Notes: generated by a model not told the origin, from the sequence alone. Positions 1-9,316 are shown, counted from the stretch's first letter. The stretch: 36,201 nucleotides of DNA from Acidianus hospitalis (GCA_046533895.1 JAWDOK010000013.1:1-36201); one strand, 5' to 3'. Numbers and translations: made by a program.

Positions 1-1998
1 GAACAAAACGAGACTAAATATATGAACGAGGCAGAAAACTATTCACAGCTTTACATGATGTATAAGAGCTTATATAAGCAGAACGCAGAAGGAGCGGCAT
101 TAGATACTGTTTTAGAAGCATATGATGGAATCTCAATAGAGAACCCTAACGACGTATTACCTTACTTAGCTCCAAACTTTACTGCAACAATAGAAGGAGT
201 ACCATTCCCGGGTACATACAATTTAGAGTCTTTCAATAATACATGGTTGGCAGACTTCTTCTCAAACTATGAGACAGTGTACTTCTATACTACGGCATTA
301 CCCACAATAACTCAAATTTCACATAATACCTATGAAGTTACAGACGTAGTGCAGTTCTTCGTTGCACCTACCAATGATCCTATATATTTACAAGTATTTA
401 ATGCATCTAACACAATCATAGTACAAGACATTAATGGAAAAATGGAAATAACTTCACTTACATGGATGGGCAATGAATTACCACCTTCTGCAGTTATAGC
501 TGGATATCCATCACAGCATACATTAGAATCTAACGTAGTATTAAGTGAAGTATTATCGGAGATAAACGGCCTTGGAGCGGAGTTTAACCCAGCAACTATC
601 GCACAGAATTTTGCTCCAAATGCAGTTTTAGAAGTTACTGGCCAATTGCCATCAGTTTTCATGACTGGAAACTATACTGGAATATCAAACATAGAGAATT
701 TCTTCTCTACATGGGATAGCTACTTCATATTCGTTGCAGAATATTCACAGAACCTATTACCTAATGGAACTGCTGTACCACCTAGCGTAAGTGTTCAATT
801 ATCTCCATCTGGAACAATGGCAGTAGTAGTTGCAAACGTTACACCATTCATAGGTTTCGTAAATCAAGGAGAACCAGGATTCCCCAACATCTACGATATT
901 CACGTTAATTTAGTTACATATTTACAATATAACTCAACTACAGCATCCTGGCAGATAGAAAAACAGATATTTAACGCAACAATGATTCCAATATTGCAAG
1001 ATACCTTATACTATAATCTAAACATGCCAATATTTAAGGTAATTGGTGAGGATACAGTAACTGTAAACGCTTCTCAAGGAGCAATATTACAAGAAGGTAA
1101 TATAGTTACTGTCATAAAGCCTGGAACTTACGCAATGCTACCTAATGGAAGTATGGTAAGCATATATAACTTCTCTTTAATTACCTTCAGCCTACAAGCA
1201 GTAATGCCTCCTGCACAAGACTTCTTTAACTTAACACCTACATACGCATTTGCATTTGCTATAAATGGCCAGATATCGCCTAAGTATGCATTAGTGAACG
1301 CAAGCGGATCTCCAGATCCTGCAATAACAATAGTTTATGCACCAGATACTTGGACAAGCTGGACGTGGTTTGGCGGAACATTTAATGGTACAGCATATAT
1401 AGGAGGAAGTTACAAGTTTGCTGACCATTGGATATATGGAGATGGAGTAATAGTGAATAACCAGTTCTTTAAGCCAGTACTATGGATCTTCGAAAGCTCT
1501 TGCGAACCAGTTGGAATGCCTCCAACACCAGTAAGTGTTACACCAAAAGAAGTATTTGGATTATCTCCAATAGCAGACTATACTTATGAGGTAAATGGAA
1601 TAACTGGCGGAGTAGTAATGGCCGGAAATATATTAGTAGTTATACAGCCTGGAACTACTATAACCACACCTAGCGGAACTACATTAACAACGTTCAACTT
1701 CTCTGTAGTATTCTATGCACCGCAAAACGTAACTGCTCCAGAACCAGGACAAGTACCGTTCCTAGTATTCGCTTATGCAATAAATAACTGCGTATCATTC
1801 CACTATGTAGCATCTAAACCGTTTATAACAGTAATTATGACACCATCTTGTGGAGCCAACATGTGGACTTGGGGATTAACAAAGTCTGGCATGTATGGTT
1901 ATGTACTGCACGATCCAATATTAATAGGAAAGGGTATAGTCATTAACTTAACATTCGTAAGACCAGTTCCTTGGGTATTAACACTACCTTTAATTTAA
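1..1998 (+). CDS. Secreted or surface protein with two internal duplications (5' end outside window)
   Basis: The reading frame is open from base 1, with the first Met codon at 22, so the gene probably begins upstream; no signal peptide is seen in what is present. I do not recognise a named family. Residues are numbered from the Met at 22. Residues about 40-150 and 190-310 resemble each other (LAPNFTATIEG versus FAPNAVLEVTG, each followed by a G-Y ... N/F-x-x-TW segment) and look like NTF2/SnoaL-type folds. Residues about 350-505 and 530-658 form a second pair (GNIVTVIKPGT versus GNILVVIQPGT, then a FNFS-type strand, then a W-T-W motif). I count 17 N-x-S/T sequons, no transmembrane anchor at the C-terminus and very few cysteines. 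This fits an exported, N-glycosylated protein of a Sulfolobales cell surface. The export claim is inference, because the N-terminus is missing. Confidence 0.75.
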   Translation, partial: EQNETKYMNEAENYSQLYMMYKSLYKQNAEGAALDTVLEAYDGISIENPNDVLPYLAPNFTATIEGVPFPGTYNLESFNNTWLADFFSNYETVYFYTTALPTITQISHNTYEVTDVVQFFVAPTNDPIYLQVFNASNTIIVQDINGKMEITSLTWMGNELPPSAVIAGYPSQHTLESNVVLSEVLSEINGLGAEFNPATIAQNFAPNAVLEVTGQLPSVFMTGNYTGISNIENFFSTWDSYFIFVAEYSQNLLPNGTAVPPSVSVQLSPSGTMAVVVANVTPFIGFVNQGEPGFPNIYDIHVNLVTYLQYNSTTASWQIEKQIFNATMIPILQDTLYYNLNMPIFKVIGEDTVTVNASQGAILQEGNIVTVIKPGTYAMLPNGSMVSIYNFSLITFSLQAVMPPAQDFFNLTPTYAFAFAINGQISPKYALVNASGSPDPAITIVYAPDTWTSWTWFGGTFNGTAYIGGSYKFADHWIYGDGVIVNNQFFKPVLWIFESSCEPVGMPPTPVSVTPKEVFGLSPIADYTYEVNGITGGVVMAGNILVVIQPGTTITTPSGTTLTTFNFSVVFYAPQNVTAPEPGQVPFLVFAYAINNCVSFHYVASKPFITVIMTPSCGANMWTWGLTKSGMYGYVLHDPILIGKGIVINLTFVRPVPWVLTLPLI

Positions 1999-2040
1999 AA
2001 TCTTTTCTTTTATTAAGTTATATATATTTTTTATAATTTT
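1999..2040 (+). terminator. T-rich terminator candidate after the surface protein gene
   Basis: Directly after the TAA stop there are several T runs (TCTTTTCTTTTATT, then ATATTTTTTATAATTTT) with no strong hairpin. Archaeal transcription commonly ends at such U-rich tracts. The assignment rests on composition only. Confidence 0.35.
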
Positions 2041-2127
2041 GTAAGCCTTTATTCAAATATCTTCTTTTTAATCTATAGTTTAGACCATTGATTCTCATCA
2101 AGAGAAGGAGAAAAATGTAGTAGTAAG

Positions 2128-2137
2128 AAATAATTAT
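2128..2137 (+). promoter_or_regulatory. TATA element of the C/D box sRNA
   Basis: AAATAATTAT is centred about 26 bases before the expected sRNA 5' end, a few bases ahead of the C box at 2159. That is the usual distance from an archaeal TATA box to its start site, and it suggests the sRNA has its own promoter. Confidence 0.4.
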
Positions 2138-2156
2138 CTTTAGAACTAGTTAGTCT

Positions 2157-2212
2157 TAGTGATGACTGAACCCCGGTCTGAACAGTGATGCCACCGTGTG
2201 AGGACTGATTTA
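2157..2212 (+). ncRNA. C/D box guide sRNA
   Basis: All four boxes are present in order: C box GTGATGA (2159-2165), D' box CTGA (2178-2181), C' box GTGATGC (2185-2191) and D box CTGA (2205-2208). The guides are 12 nt (2166-2177) and 13 nt (2192-2204), and the D'-C' spacer is 3 nt. This geometry is typical of archaeal 2'-O-methylation guide sRNAs that assemble with L7Ae, Nop5 and fibrillarin. The D' guide would pair with ACCGGGGUUCAG and the D guide with UCCUCACACGGUG, the modified base pairing with the fifth guide nucleotide before each box. I could not assign the targets. The gene sits between convergent coding genes, 4 bases from the stop of the inositol-phosphate synthase gene. Confidence 0.8.
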
Positions 2213-3247
2213 TCATTTTACTATTTTCTTTAGAAAATCGTCAAAGCGAGCTTTTGCCTCATCTATAGACTTATACCTAACTGGAGAATTCTTAAAATAA
2301 TAACCACAAACTTCAGGAATTACACCGCCTATATTGTTGTCCTTAAGGATTTTAGCCAGTCTTATAAGATCAATTAATGGCTGAACTGCGTTAGGTGCGT
2401 CGTAAGTCTTTAGCGAAATGTCTACTCTAACTTTTGCGCCCATTGCATATTCTCCTTCTATAACCATGTAACTTACTCTTCTATCTCCTAGAAACTCTAC
2501 ATAGTCCGAAGTACCTGCAACTATTTCAGCATTATCCGATCTTTGAGAGATAAAAGAAGATTTTATCTTCTTTTTAAGATCTTTCTTCCAATCCTCTAAA
2601 GTCGCAAAAGTTTCTGTATTCCCAGCTATGTCAATTTGGTAAGATCTTAAAATTTTTACTCCTCTTTTCTGTAAAAATTCTATTATACCGGAATGAAAGA
2701 TTGTACCACCTATTTGGCTAAGTAAATCGTCTCCAAAAATTGGTATCTTTGCTTCCTTATACTTATCTCCTACTCTCTCTGTTACATTAGAAGGAGTTGC
2801 GTTAATAAATGAAGAATTAGCAGAGAGACTTTCCTCAGCATAAAATAGACTAGCCTTATCTGCTCCAGCCGGTAATAAATTTATTACAACATCTACATTG
2901 TTTTCCTTTAATACTTCTTTAACGTTCACGGGTTTCTCTTCCGATTCTTCAATAACTTTTGATAGTTGCTCATCCACGCCATCTAAAGTTGGGCCTCTTA
3001 ATACTTCAACGTCACTTTTGACATCCACATATTTCTGAACTACATTAGGTTTTGAAAAAATGGCCTCTGATAGTTTTTTACCAACCTTTCTTTTATCTAT
3101 ATCAAAAGCAGTAACTATTTCTATCTCATCTGCTTTTATAGGTAAGTTAAGAATCCCTGGAATTTCTATACCTTGTTTAACCATTTCTATTGACTGAACT
3201 AGTGCAGATGCAACATTTCCTATTCCTACAAGACCAACTCTTATCAT
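2213..3247 (-). CDS. ino1: Inositol-1-phosphate (inositol-3-phosphate) synthase
   Basis: This 344-residue protein belongs to the archaeal myo-inositol-phosphate synthase family, which converts glucose-6-phosphate to inositol phosphate in an NAD-dependent isomerisation. In Sulfolobales the product feeds archaeal phosphatidylinositol and inositol-containing lipids. The N-terminal dinucleotide-binding loop GLVGIGNVASALVQ (residues 5-18) and the segment NVDVVINLLPAG (near 115) are family hallmarks. The start ATG overlaps the stop of nuoN by four bases (ATGA), so it is translated as the last gene of the nuo operon. A lipid-headgroup gene in that position is unexpected, since the reaction is unrelated to electron transfer. 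The family call is firm; the link to the respiratory operon may only be shared expression for membrane building. Confidence 0.9.
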   Translation of the reverse strand: MIRVGLVGIGNVASALVQSIEMVKQGIEIPGILNLPIKADEIEIVTAFDIDKRKVGKKLSEAIFSKPNVVQKYVDVKSDVEVLRGPTLDGVDEQLSKVIEESEEKPVNVKEVLKENNVDVVINLLPAGADKASLFYAEESLSANSSFINATPSNVTERVGDKYKEAKIPIFGDDLLSQIGGTIFHSGIIEFLQKRGVKILRSYQIDIAGNTETFATLEDWKKDLKKKIKSSFISQRSDNAEIVAGTSDYVEFLGDRRVSYMVIEGEYAMGAKVRVDISLKTYDAPNAVQPLIDLIRLAKILKDNNIGGVIPEVCGYYFKNSPVRYKSIDEAKARFDDFLKKIVK

Positions 3248-4617
3248 ACTACCACCAAGATTAGGGGGGATATTATACCAATACCTATGCTTAATATTGC
3301 AGAAAATATAACACTGTCTCTCTCTTCACTTTCTACGAAATTCAACTCTCCTTCCCTAAACATTTCTCTAATTATTGGAATATAATATCCTGCAGATATT
3401 GCGCTATTTAAGACAGCTATAATTATTAACCATGGATAAAAGTAAACAGACTCAAAGAGGAATAATTTACCCCAGAAGCCTATAATTGGAGGAATTCCTA
3501 GTAAGCTTAAAACGAGGATTGAGGCTGAAGTAGCTAAACCTTTATCTGATTTCGCTAAACCTCTTAATCCCTCAAATCTAGCAGTTCCGGAAACTTTCTC
3601 TATATGACTAACAAAATTGAAGAGCCCCGCTTGCGCTATAACGTAAGCTAAGCTTTGAGTTACTAATCCTGCTTCAGCTATTTGAGTATTTACCTTAAGG
3701 GCAACAAATCCTATTAGAATGAACCCCATTTGTGCTATGCTACTAAAGGCTAATATGGAAGGCAAATCTTTCCTTGAAAACGCTGTGATGTTTCCTACAA
3801 ACATACTAAGTATAGCCATTATAGAGAATAGTACAACGAAAAACGTTATAACGTTCTGTGTAGGGTCTCCTAATGATATAATCCTTAAAAGAGGAATAAT
3901 TCCTAGCAATTTTCCTACGCTTGATATAAATGATACAGAAATTCTATCAGCATTTATATAAACTTCTGGAAGCCAACCTTGGAATGGAAACGCTCCCAAT
4001 TTAAAGAAGAAAGCAACAGAAAGCAACGAGATACCAAGCATGAAAAGGTAAGGATATTTTATTGTAGAATAGTTCAGGGAAAAAGTATTAACTGAAAGGA
4101 AATATAATGCGAAACCAAATATCATAAATGACGAAGATATTAATCCCATAATTAGGTATTTAATTCCAGCATCAACTGATTTGTAATCCTTTCTGAGCAT
4201 AGTAATTGCATAAGATGCTGCAGAAGATATACCCCAAGCTCCTAATATAATCAAAATGTTATAAGCAAAAGCCATGTAAACTAATCCTAGTCCAGTAAGT
4301 AAAAATAAAGATAACATTGAAGACTTAGTACTCCAGTTCTCAATGTGCGATTTACCTCCTAGTATGACAACGGTAGTTCCTATTAACACTATTATTGAGA
4401 AAAGGTAACCTACGTTATCCAGATATAGTGTACACGAGAATATTGTATAGTCTACGAATCCTATTACCCAGAAAAATGATAAAATTATTATTCCTATAAT
4501 ATTCACACTTAATGATAAATAAAAGGCCCTAGTAAATTCTTTTATAAACAACACTGCTATGGCAGAAAAAAGAAATAACACCGACAAAATTATTATTGGC
4601 AAATCTTGGGTAAACAT
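3244..4617 (-). CDS. nuoN: Complex I-like subunit N, proton-translocating antiporter-type
   Basis: A membrane protein of about 457 residues with some 14 hydrophobic helices, of the NuoN/Mrp-antiporter fold. The conserved lysine in FFKLGAFPFQGWLPEVY and the later AFSSIAQMGF region match the central ion path of this family. It would form one of the three antiporter-like pumps in the membrane arm. I chose ATG 4617 rather than the GTG at 4626 because GGTGAT lies five bases before it, a good ribosome-binding site, and because it then starts just after the preceding stop. It is followed by ino1 with a 4-base overlap. Confidence 0.88.
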   Translation of the reverse strand: MFTQDLPIIILSVLFLFSAIAVLFIKEFTRAFYLSLSVNIIGIIILSFFWVIGFVDYTIFSCTLYLDNVGYLFSIIVLIGTTVVILGGKSHIENWSTKSSMLSLFLLTGLGLVYMAFAYNILIILGAWGISSAASYAITMLRKDYKSVDAGIKYLIMGLISSSFMIFGFALYFLSVNTFSLNYSTIKYPYLFMLGISLLSVAFFFKLGAFPFQGWLPEVYINADRISVSFISSVGKLLGIIPLLRIISLGDPTQNVITFFVVLFSIMAILSMFVGNITAFSRKDLPSILAFSSIAQMGFILIGFVALKVNTQIAEAGLVTQSLAYVIAQAGLFNFVSHIEKVSGTARFEGLRGLAKSDKGLATSASILVLSLLGIPPIIGFWGKLFLFESVYFYPWLIIIAVLNSAISAGYYIPIIREMFREGELNFVESEERDSVIFSAILSIGIGIISPLILVVV

Positions 4618-4618
4618 T

Positions 4619-7600
4619 TTAATCACCCAACAACAAAATAATTACTATAACCATTAATAATATAATACCACCTACATAATAACCTAAATAATCCCTTAAA
4701 AGCCCATTTTGAAGTTTATTGAATAGCCGACCGCCATAGTAAATTATTCCGTTTGGAAGTTTATAATTAAGAGAATTATCTATTCCCCTAGTTTCTACGT
4801 AATTAAATATACCAGAACTTACCTTTAAAGATAATATTCCTGCAATATCCATTATAGGATAGATATACCATCCATAATAGAAGAAGTTTATAATTGGGGA
4901 TAGGAATTTATTGTTAAACATTTCTCCACTATAAATCATAAAAGCTATAGCTATTCCAACTAATGAAACTATGAAGTCGAGATTATTATAAATGAAAACA
5001 TTTGGCGGTACTGAAAATCCTTTTCCTATAAACGATACTAAGGGAAATATTTCTATAGCAAGTATTATAGATGAGATCATAAGAATTGCAGGAGAGACAT
5101 ACATTATAGACGATATATGACCTTCAGCCTCCTTCTCTCCAGAGCCGTACATAAATAACCTAGCTATATACCTTATAATATAAATGGCGCCAGCAAACTC
5201 CAATCCTATATAAATTATATCAATGTAAGAATTGTATGAAGTTAAATATGAAATGAATGAGTGAGCCCAAAATCCTATGAAAAGTGGAATATTAGCTAGG
5301 TTTAGTGCCGCAAAAAGTTGTAATACAAATAGTAGTTTAAGTTTCTTGTACAGATTTGGATAGACTCCTATGTATCTGCTTTCAATATAATGAATTATGG
5401 AACCTGCATTCATGAACAGTGTGGCCTTATATATTCCGTGAGCAATCATCTGTATTAAGCCTATTGAAATTCCTGCATAAACTAAGGCGAAATTGTGAAG
5501 CAGAATAGCCAATAATCCGCCGAGAGAAGAGGAAAGTATCATTAAGCTAATTTGGTCAGCAGTTGAATTAGCTAATATAACCTTTTGCTCATTCGAAACT
5601 AACGCATTAAATGAAGTAAATATTGCAGTGAATATATTTATTCCTACAATTATTTCTAAGAAAATTTCTAGAGATGCGGAATATCCTTGTATGAGGAAAG
5701 GATAAGTTAAAAATGTAAATATTGCCCCTAAATTTACCATGGTTGCAGCATGTATCAATGCACTAACTGGGGTAGGGCCTGTCATTGCTGTAACCAACCA
5801 TTGAGTAAATGGAAACTGAGCACTTTTTGATAGACCGCCTAAATATAGTAAAATAAGAAATATTACAGAATATGGTAAGATAAGAAGAGATGGAAGCTCT
5901 GAGAATAAACCTTGAATTGAAGAATGAAGTACTGGATATATAACGGTAATTCCGCTTAGAGTAGATTGTGACGTTAGGAAAATTAAATATCCTAATATCA
6001 TTATCGTTCCGATATCTGCTATTCTTGTAAATACTAATGCCCTTATTCCGCTAGTAGTCGGTCTAGATAGATATTCTATTCCTAACACGAATCTCTTAAA
6101 GTCGCCTACAACATTCTTTTCATTATCGTCTAGCCAATAGCTAATTAGTCCATAGGATGCAAGGCTTGTTCCTTCCCAACCTGCTAAGAATACTAGGATA
6201 TTATCACCCAAAACGACTGAAAGCATTGACGAAATAAAGAAGCCGAAGAATCCCCAATATCTCCTAAGTACATTGTCTTCCTTCATGTAGCCTATGCTAT
6301 AAATTGCTATAAAGAAAGATAAGGTAGATACAAAGACAGCTAAAATAGCTTGGAGCAGGGAAGAGCTAAACTGGAAGTACCCAAAAGCTGTAAATGTATA
6401 GGCAGGAACAAAGAAGTTTGGATGAGGTGTACTAACTGTGCTAATCAAGTTGTAAATTGAAAGAATCATGGAAAGTCCTATAAGGATTGAAATTATCGCA
6501 CCTTTAACGTCTTGATTAAGTTTTCCTGAAATTAGGGAAATTAGAGAGCCAAGTGCAGGAAGAATAACAATTAAGAATAAGCATGCGTGAGTTGAAGGTG
6601 GTAAGGTTTGAATAAAGTTATTGAAAGAAATAGAAAGTAATGATGGATAAAAGAAGAAAACTCCACTTATTAATGCTAGCAAAAGCATTGGAATAGAATA
6701 CTCAGCTATTTTGTCAATACTCTTTATCTCCTTTCTCCCAGCATAAACTTTCTTGAATAAATAAGCAGAATATCCGCTGGATATACCTACGCCTATTGTA
6801 ACTCCAAGTACTAACAATATAAATAAAAGTGGTGACGAAACATGAATTAGTTGACCTACCGCAAGTAATAATAATACTTCGCTCAAAAATCCTACTGTTG
6901 GCGGTAATCCTAGGATATTTAAAAGTCCTATGAAAGATAAGGTAGTATGAAGCGGTGATGAAAGATAAAGTCCTCCAAGCTCTTCGATATTTCTAGTATT
7001 AAGCTCAGTAATCGAAGCTCCTGCACTCATAAATAATATTGCTTTTCCGAAGCCATGAGAGGCATAGATAAGCACTGCAGAGAGTATTCCTATAGGCAAT
7101 TGATTAACGTTTTGCCCCAAACCTAGCATGTATGCTGCAGATGAGCCTAATAACATGTAACCCATCTGCGAAACCGTGGAGTAGGCTAAAAACCTCTTAA
7201 AGTCCCTTTGAGCTAAGGCGTTGATTCCTCCGTAAATCATCGTAATAACTGCCCAACCTATGAATATTGGTGCTAAATAAGAGAAAGCTGGAAATAAATA
7301 GAAGTAAAGTATTATTACGTAAACTCCTAATCCCACTAAATTAGGACTTAATAACACTGATATCGGAGTTGGAGCTTCACCATGTGCGTAAGGCAACCAA
7401 ATGTTAAATCCTGCTTGTGCTGATTTTACTAACATTCCTATAACTCCTAAGAGGAGAACTAATTCTGCAAAGGGGATTGACGATAATACGTTAGTTACAC
7501 CGTAAGAAGAATAAACATCCATCGTATGAAACTCTAATCCAATTATTATAATAGAAGCAAGCAATAATATTGTTCCAATGTGAGTCCATATAAAGTACAT

Positions 7601-8056
7601 TAAGCTTATTCTTCTCCTATCACCATAGCCGTAAAGCAGAATTAAGAGGAAAGAAGTTACTAATGAGATTTCTAGAAACACATAAATTTCTAGGAGATTA
7701 GTTGAAATTGATATATAAAGCATGGATACAGCAAATAATGAATAAAGACCATAATACAGACCCCAACTTCCCTCTCCTATTTTTTCCTCCATATACCTTA
7801 ATGAATATACTGTAGTCACAATAGTTACTGCCAAAATTACTACGAGGAAGGAGTAATTCAGATCGTTAACTGTGAGGCCGAAGTAACCAATATCAGTACC
7901 AACGAAGAAATTCTCATAAAGGCCTCTCCTTAATAGGAAGAATGAATTTATACCTATCGCAATAATTGAAAGAATAAAAGCGCTCTTTTTCTCTTTAATA
8001 AAAAATACTATGGAAGAGAGAGCGAGAGATATAATTAGGATAAATATGGATATCAT
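4619..8056 (-). CDS. Fused NuoM-NuoL proton-pump subunit of the Complex I-like enzyme
   Basis: One uninterrupted frame of 1145 residues contains two complete antiporter-type subunits. Residues about 1-485 are NuoM-like: the helix YVFLEISLV carries the key glutamate, and MLVKSAQAGFNIWLPYAHG carries the pump lysine. Residues about 490-1145 are NuoL-like: FLAGWEGTSLASYGLI holds the glutamate, GLSKSAQFPFTQWLVTAM the lysine, and a long C-terminal extension follows. Bacterial NuoM (about 500 aa) and NuoL (about 610 aa) are separate proteins. No stop or frameshift occurs at the junction near residue 485-495. ATG 8056 is chosen because GAGGTG lies just upstream of it. Both halves keep their pump residues, so both are probably active. 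Confidence 0.88.
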   Translation of the reverse strand: MISIFILIISLALSSIVFFIKEKKSAFILSIIAIGINSFFLLRRGLYENFFVGTDIGYFGLTVNDLNYSFLVVILAVTIVTTVYSLRYMEEKIGEGSWGLYYGLYSLFAVSMLYISISTNLLEIYVFLEISLVTSFLLILLYGYGDRRRISLMYFIWTHIGTILLLASIIIIGLEFHTMDVYSSYGVTNVLSSIPFAELVLLLGVIGMLVKSAQAGFNIWLPYAHGEAPTPISVLLSPNLVGLGVYVIILYFYLFPAFSYLAPIFIGWAVITMIYGGINALAQRDFKRFLAYSTVSQMGYMLLGSSAAYMLGLGQNVNQLPIGILSAVLIYASHGFGKAILFMSAGASITELNTRNIEELGGLYLSSPLHTTLSFIGLLNILGLPPTVGFLSEVLLLLAVGQLIHVSSPLLFILLVLGVTIGVGISSGYSAYLFKKVYAGRKEIKSIDKIAEYSIPMLLLALISGVFFFYPSLLSISFNNFIQTLPPSTHACLFLIVILPALGSLISLISGKLNQDVKGAIISILIGLSMILSIYNLISTVSTPHPNFFVPAYTFTAFGYFQFSSSLLQAILAVFVSTLSFFIAIYSIGYMKEDNVLRRYWGFFGFFISSMLSVVLGDNILVFLAGWEGTSLASYGLISYWLDDNEKNVVGDFKRFVLGIEYLSRPTTSGIRALVFTRIADIGTIMILGYLIFLTSQSTLSGITVIYPVLHSSIQGLFSELPSLLILPYSVIFLILLYLGGLSKSAQFPFTQWLVTAMTGPTPVSALIHAATMVNLGAIFTFLTYPFLIQGYSASLEIFLEIIVGINIFTAIFTSFNALVSNEQKVILANSTADQISLMILSSSLGGLLAILLHNFALVYAGISIGLIQMIAHGIYKATLFMNAGSIIHYIESRYIGVYPNLYKKLKLLFVLQLFAALNLANIPLFIGFWAHSFISYLTSYNSYIDIIYIGLEFAGAIYIIRYIARLFMYGSGEKEAEGHISSIMYVSPAILMISSIILAIEIFPLVSFIGKGFSVPPNVFIYNNLDFIVSLVGIAIAFMIYSGEMFNNKFLSPIINFFYYGWYIYPIMDIAGILSLKVSSGIFNYVETRGIDNSLNYKLPNGIIYYGGRLFNKLQNGLLRDYLGYYVGGIILLMVIVIILLLGD

Positions 8057-8057
8057 T

Positions 8058-8342
8058 TTAATCCACCTCAAGAGATCCTTTATTTCTATAATATAGAATT
8101 ATCGAAGCAAAAGCTACTACTACTTCTATGAGAGCCATACTTATTGCAAAAACTGAGAAAATAATGGGAGAATATACTTTACCCAATAAACTGGAAATAG
8201 AGAAAACAAGGAGAATAGTTGAATTCAAAATTATCTCAGATGATAAAAGAATTCTAATTATATTTCTACTGTTAATTAAACCATAAATACCTATTCCTAT
8301 TAATGTAATTGATAAAGATACACCAAATTCTCCCAATATCAT
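8058..8342 (-). CDS. nuoK: Complex I-like subunit K
   Basis: A 94-residue, three-helix membrane protein of the NuoK/MrpC family. It retains acidic residues inside helices (LLSSEIILNS near residue 36 and SMALIEVVVAF near residue 73), which in this family take part in proton transfer between the connecting arm and the pumps. ATG 8342 is preferred over the upstream TTG because GGAGGGAT precedes it at normal spacing. It lies between nuoJ, whose stop is two bases away from this start, and the fused nuoM-L gene, also one base away, so it is clearly co-transcribed. Confidence 0.88.
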   Translation of the reverse strand: MILGEFGVSLSITLIGIGIYGLINSRNIIRILLSSEIILNSTILLVFSISSLLGKVYSPIIFSVFAISMALIEVVVAFASIILYYRNKGSLEVD

Positions 8343-8343
8343 T

Positions 8344-8838
8344 CTAATCCCTCCTAGCAAGAGTTATTGCTTCTATTAATGTGGTCAGCAATCCAACCAC
8401 TAGCACTACTGCAGGGAACCAGTACTTCTCTAAAATTATCGAGGAAAGAGTTTGAAGATTAATTTCTCCTACTTGACCTAATTGAACCTCAGATAATGAA
8501 AGAACTACTGCTATAAATATAAGCACAGCAGAAACTCCAGCCACAATTGGTGCCCAGGCTATATTTATTTGCCTAACTTCCAGTCCTTTAAACATTACTA
8601 GAGATATTGATAAGAAAACTACCGTTGCACCTACGTACAATAAAAGATGAAAGACCGAATACAAAGAATACTGGAATGAAATGAGTGCTATAAGTACTGC
8701 TATACTAACTCCTAGGAAAGCTAAGGATATTGCGGCGTAAAAGAGATTCTTTGAACTAACTATGAATATTGCAGAAGAAATAGATATTATAGAGAAAAAT
8801 AAGAATAAAATTAAACAAAGATTAAGACTCTGGAACAT
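8344..8838 (-). CDS. nuoJ: Complex I-like subunit J
   Basis: A 164-residue hydrophobic protein with five predicted helices. The run YSVFHLLLYVGATVVFLSISLVMF corresponds to the NuoJ helix 3 region that contains the family's flexible pi-bulge and Tyr. It sits in the membrane arm next to NuoK and NuoH. Its ATG lies 17 bases inside the end of nuoI, so translation is probably coupled. The identification rests on the family pattern plus its place between nuoI and nuoK. Confidence 0.85.
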   Translation of the reverse strand: MFQSLNLCLILFLFFSIISISSAIFIVSSKNLFYAAISLAFLGVSIAVLIALISFQYSLYSVFHLLLYVGATVVFLSISLVMFKGLEVRQINIAWAPIVAGVSAVLIFIAVVLSLSEVQLGQVGEINLQTLSSIILEKYWFPAVVLVVGLLTTLIEAITLARRD

Positions 8839-9316
8839 ATTTTATACCCTTCTCTTCATCTATAACTGCTCTAACTTTTTTAACTACCTTATCCTCAGGA
8901 GGGTTATCAAAGTTTTTATTGAATTTTTCCGGATCAAATATTAAATCCCTCCTATTTGAGAAAGCGACGTCGTGAACTCCAGTCTCTTTTAATGCGTCCA
9001 CTGGGCATATGTCTACACAGAAACCGCAAAACACACATCTACCGTAATTTATTGTAGGTAATTTTTTGCCTTGATAAGTCATCATCTTCATAGCATCTGC
9101 TGGACAAATCATTGCGCATAACGTGCAACCAATACATACATCCTTATATAGTCTTATTATGCCACGATATCCAGTAGGGAGAGTTAACGACTCTTCAGGA
9201 TATTTTAGTGTAATCCTCTGAGGTTTTACCATATATTTTATTCCAGTACCTATTGATTGTAAATGATCGACAAATAACCTAAACGGATTTTCCTTTTTAT
9301 ATTCTTTTACAGCCAT
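8822..9316 (-). CDS. nuoI: Complex I-like subunit I, 2x[4Fe-4S] ferredoxin-type
   Basis: A 164-residue protein with two cubane-binding motifs, CIGCTLCAMIC (Cys 61, 64, 67, 71) and CVFCGFCVDIC (Cys 94, 97, 100, 104), each followed by a Pro. It carries the N6a/N6b clusters that conduct electrons toward the NuoB cluster. A longer frame reaches back to 9379, but ATG 9316 has GGTGG nine bases ahead and overlaps nuoH by only 10 bases, so I chose it. Because NuoE/F/G are absent, this subunit may accept electrons directly from the unknown donor; that is inference. Confidence 0.9.
   Translation of the reverse strand: MAVKEYKKENPFRLFVDHLQSIGTGIKYMVKPQRITLKYPEESLTLPTGYRGIIRLYKDVCIGCTLCAMICPADAMKMMTYQGKKLPTINYGRCVFCGFCVDICPVDALKETGVHDVAFSNRRDLIFDPEKFNKNFDNPPEDKVVKKVRAVIDEEKGIKYVPES

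Noticed and set aside
330..662. 110-codon open frame on the minus strand within the surface protein gene
   Set aside because: It is antisense to a coherent, repeat-containing protein, has no domain features and no promoter.
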